Assembly (NCBI GenBank): GCA_964519835.1
Contig: CAZFLD010000046.1
Coordinates: 1-35,247 of the forward strand
Direction: 5' to 3'
Length of the DNA: 35,247 nt
From: CAZFLD01 sp964519835
GTDB taxonomy: Bacteria > Spirochaetota > Spirochaetia > DSM-27196 > CAZFLD01
This document shows, in pieces, positions 34,331-35,247 of this stretch (within the stretch, counting starts at the first letter, position 1; each line of letters opens with the position of its first letter). A program made the position numbers and the translations under genes. The notes beneath the pieces were generated by a model. The model searched no databases. It saw only the letters and a list, made by a program, of their open reading frames with translations, and was not told the origin of the DNA.

Positions 34331-35247
34331 ATGAGTGATTCCGAGTCTCGACTGAGCTTGCGAAAAGGATGGCCCGCCGTCCTCCTTATGGCGGGGATGG
34401 TCTTCCTTGCCGCCTACTCGCGCCTTTTGATCTCCCCGCTTTTGGTGCGGATTGCTCAAGAGCTCCAAATCTCGTTTGAAGCCGCCACCGACTTCTTTTT
34501 GGCCATGTCGGGGGGCTTTGTGGTGGCGCTGCTGCTGTCGGGATACGTCTCTTCCCGGCTTTTACACCGTGGCGCGATTATCCTGTCCGGGTTTCTCACC
34601 GCCCTTGGGTTGTTCCTGTGTGCCGTGGTCGTGTCAAAAGAGGCGTTTATGGTCTGCCTGTTTCTCCTGGGAATCGGGCCGGGCATATATGCGGGGAGCG
34701 GTCTTCCCGCCACGTCGGCACTTATCCGACGGAAAGAGGTAGCAACCGCGATCGCCGTCCACGAGTTGGGGCCGATTCTCGGCTTTGTTGCGGCACCGAT
34801 CACGGTTGCGCTTCTGGGTCCGGACCTGGGACGTGCCGGTGTGCTTGCCATCGCAGGCGGCGTGTGTCTGATCGTGACACTTCTGTACGTGTTCTTGGGC
34901 AAGGGAGGGGACGGCCGCGGAGCGCCGCCGAGTTTCCACACGTTGCGGCGTTACTTGGGCTCGGCACGATTTGTACTCATGTTGGTGATCTTTGTGCTGG
35001 CGGCCGCCTGCGCATTTGGTGTCTACCAAGTGCTGCCGGGCTACCTTATTGTTTTCCACGGTCTTGACCCGGAGCTTGTGAACACCCTAGTCGGTGCTTC
35101 ACGTGTTTCGGGCGTTGCGGTGTTGTTGTTCTCCGGCAGGCTTGCGGATCGCATCGGAAACCGGCGTATTATCGCATGGAGCCTTGTGATCACCGGCACA
35201 CTCACGCTCGGCCTTGGTCTTCTTTCCGGCGCGCCGCTGCTTGTTGT
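34331..35247 (+). CDS. MFS transporter, 3' end cut by the window
   Basis: The frame is open from the ATG at 34331 to the window end, 305 codons. After a short polar N-terminus (MSDSESRLSLRKG) come hydrophobic helices such as PAVLLMAGMVFLAAYSRLLI, GGFVVALLLSGYVSSRLLHR, and IAVHELGPILGFVAAPITVA. A central polar loop near GKGGDGRGAPPSF separates two halves, and a second-half GRLADRIGNRR matches the MFS loop 8-9 motif. About eight or nine of twelve helices are present. Substrate is unknown; position after the CobW-like gene suggests, without proof, uptake or export linked to the same module. The ribosome site is weak. Confidence 0.86.
   Translation, partial: MSDSESRLSLRKGWPAVLLMAGMVFLAAYSRLLISPLLVRIAQELQISFEAATDFFLAMSGGFVVALLLSGYVSSRLLHRGAIILSGFLTALGLFLCAVVVSKEAFMVCLFLLGIGPGIYAGSGLPATSALIRRKEVATAIAVHELGPILGFVAAPITVALLGPDLGRAGVLAIAGGVCLIVTLLYVFLGKGGDGRGAPPSFHTLRRYLGSARFVLMLVIFVLAAACAFGVYQVLPGYLIVFHGLDPELVNTLVGASRVSGVAVLLFSGRLADRIGNRRIIAWSLVITGTLTLGLGLLSGAPLLV

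Overview
The window reads as a chromosomal segment of a moderately GC-rich bacterium, most likely a spirochaete of the Spirochaetaceae/Spirochaetales type. The evidence is indirect: a solute-binding protein whose leader ends in AFAGGS, an LplB/YtcP-type sugar ABC transporter beside a large membrane-anchored AraC sensor, a PF12876-type cellulase-like glycosidase, and URO-D-like proteins inside glycan loci. A Paenibacillus-like or other anaerobe with similar loci cannot be excluded. No rRNA or tRNA gene, integrase, insertion sequence or CRISPR array was recognised.

Layout. (1) 0.2-10.4 kb is a carbohydrate-sulfate utilisation region. It holds a sulfatase divergent from an AraC regulator, then, on the minus strand, a chain read from right to left: MGH1/GH63-like glycosidase, sulfatase, URO-D-like protein, sulfatase, and an aldo/keto-reductase-like protein with its own candidate promoter and three tandem 11-bp repeats. 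(2) 10.6-17.4 kb has a truncated sugar isomerase remnant, then an LplB/YtcP/solute-binding ABC importer and its AraC-type transmembrane sensor, all minus strand, closed by a strong terminator. (3) 17.5-21.6 kb is a minus-strand glycosidase operon: GH29 alpha-L-fucosidase (broken), GH3 beta-hexosaminidase-like, and cellulase-like TIM-barrel glycosidase. (4) 21.8-26.3 kb on the plus strand has a broken DUF4143-type ATPase, an intact MGH1-like glycosidase, a frameshifted SGNH esterase and a broken URO-D-like gene. (5) 26.3-27.8 kb is a fourth sulfatase. (6) 28.0-35.2 kb is a different module: MoxR-type AAA+ ATPase, a 1218-residue VWA protein with an HExxH motif, a remnant of a Nei/Fpg DNA glycosylase, a CobW/COG0523-type GTPase, and an MFS transporter cut by the window end.

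How it may work together. Regions 1-5 look like a locus for a sulfated glycan that probably contains fucose, hexosamine and perhaps O-methylated sugars: sulfatases and an esterase remove substituents, glycosidases cut the chain, the ABC importer takes up products, and two AraC-type regulators control expression. All four sulfatases have the cysteine-type C-x-P-x-R site, but no maturation enzyme lies in the window. Region 6 resembles a MoxR-VWA metal-insertion or enzyme-activation machine coupled to a COG0523 metallochaperone. Its client is unknown and it is the best candidate for an undescribed system.

Gene decay is striking. At least six loci (isomerase, fucosidase, ATPase, esterase, second URO-D, DNA glycosylase) carry internal deletions and/or frameshifts while genes between them are intact. 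This suggests relaxed selection or early genome reduction, unless it reflects assembly errors. No stretch longer than 300 bases lacks an assigned gene or remnant.
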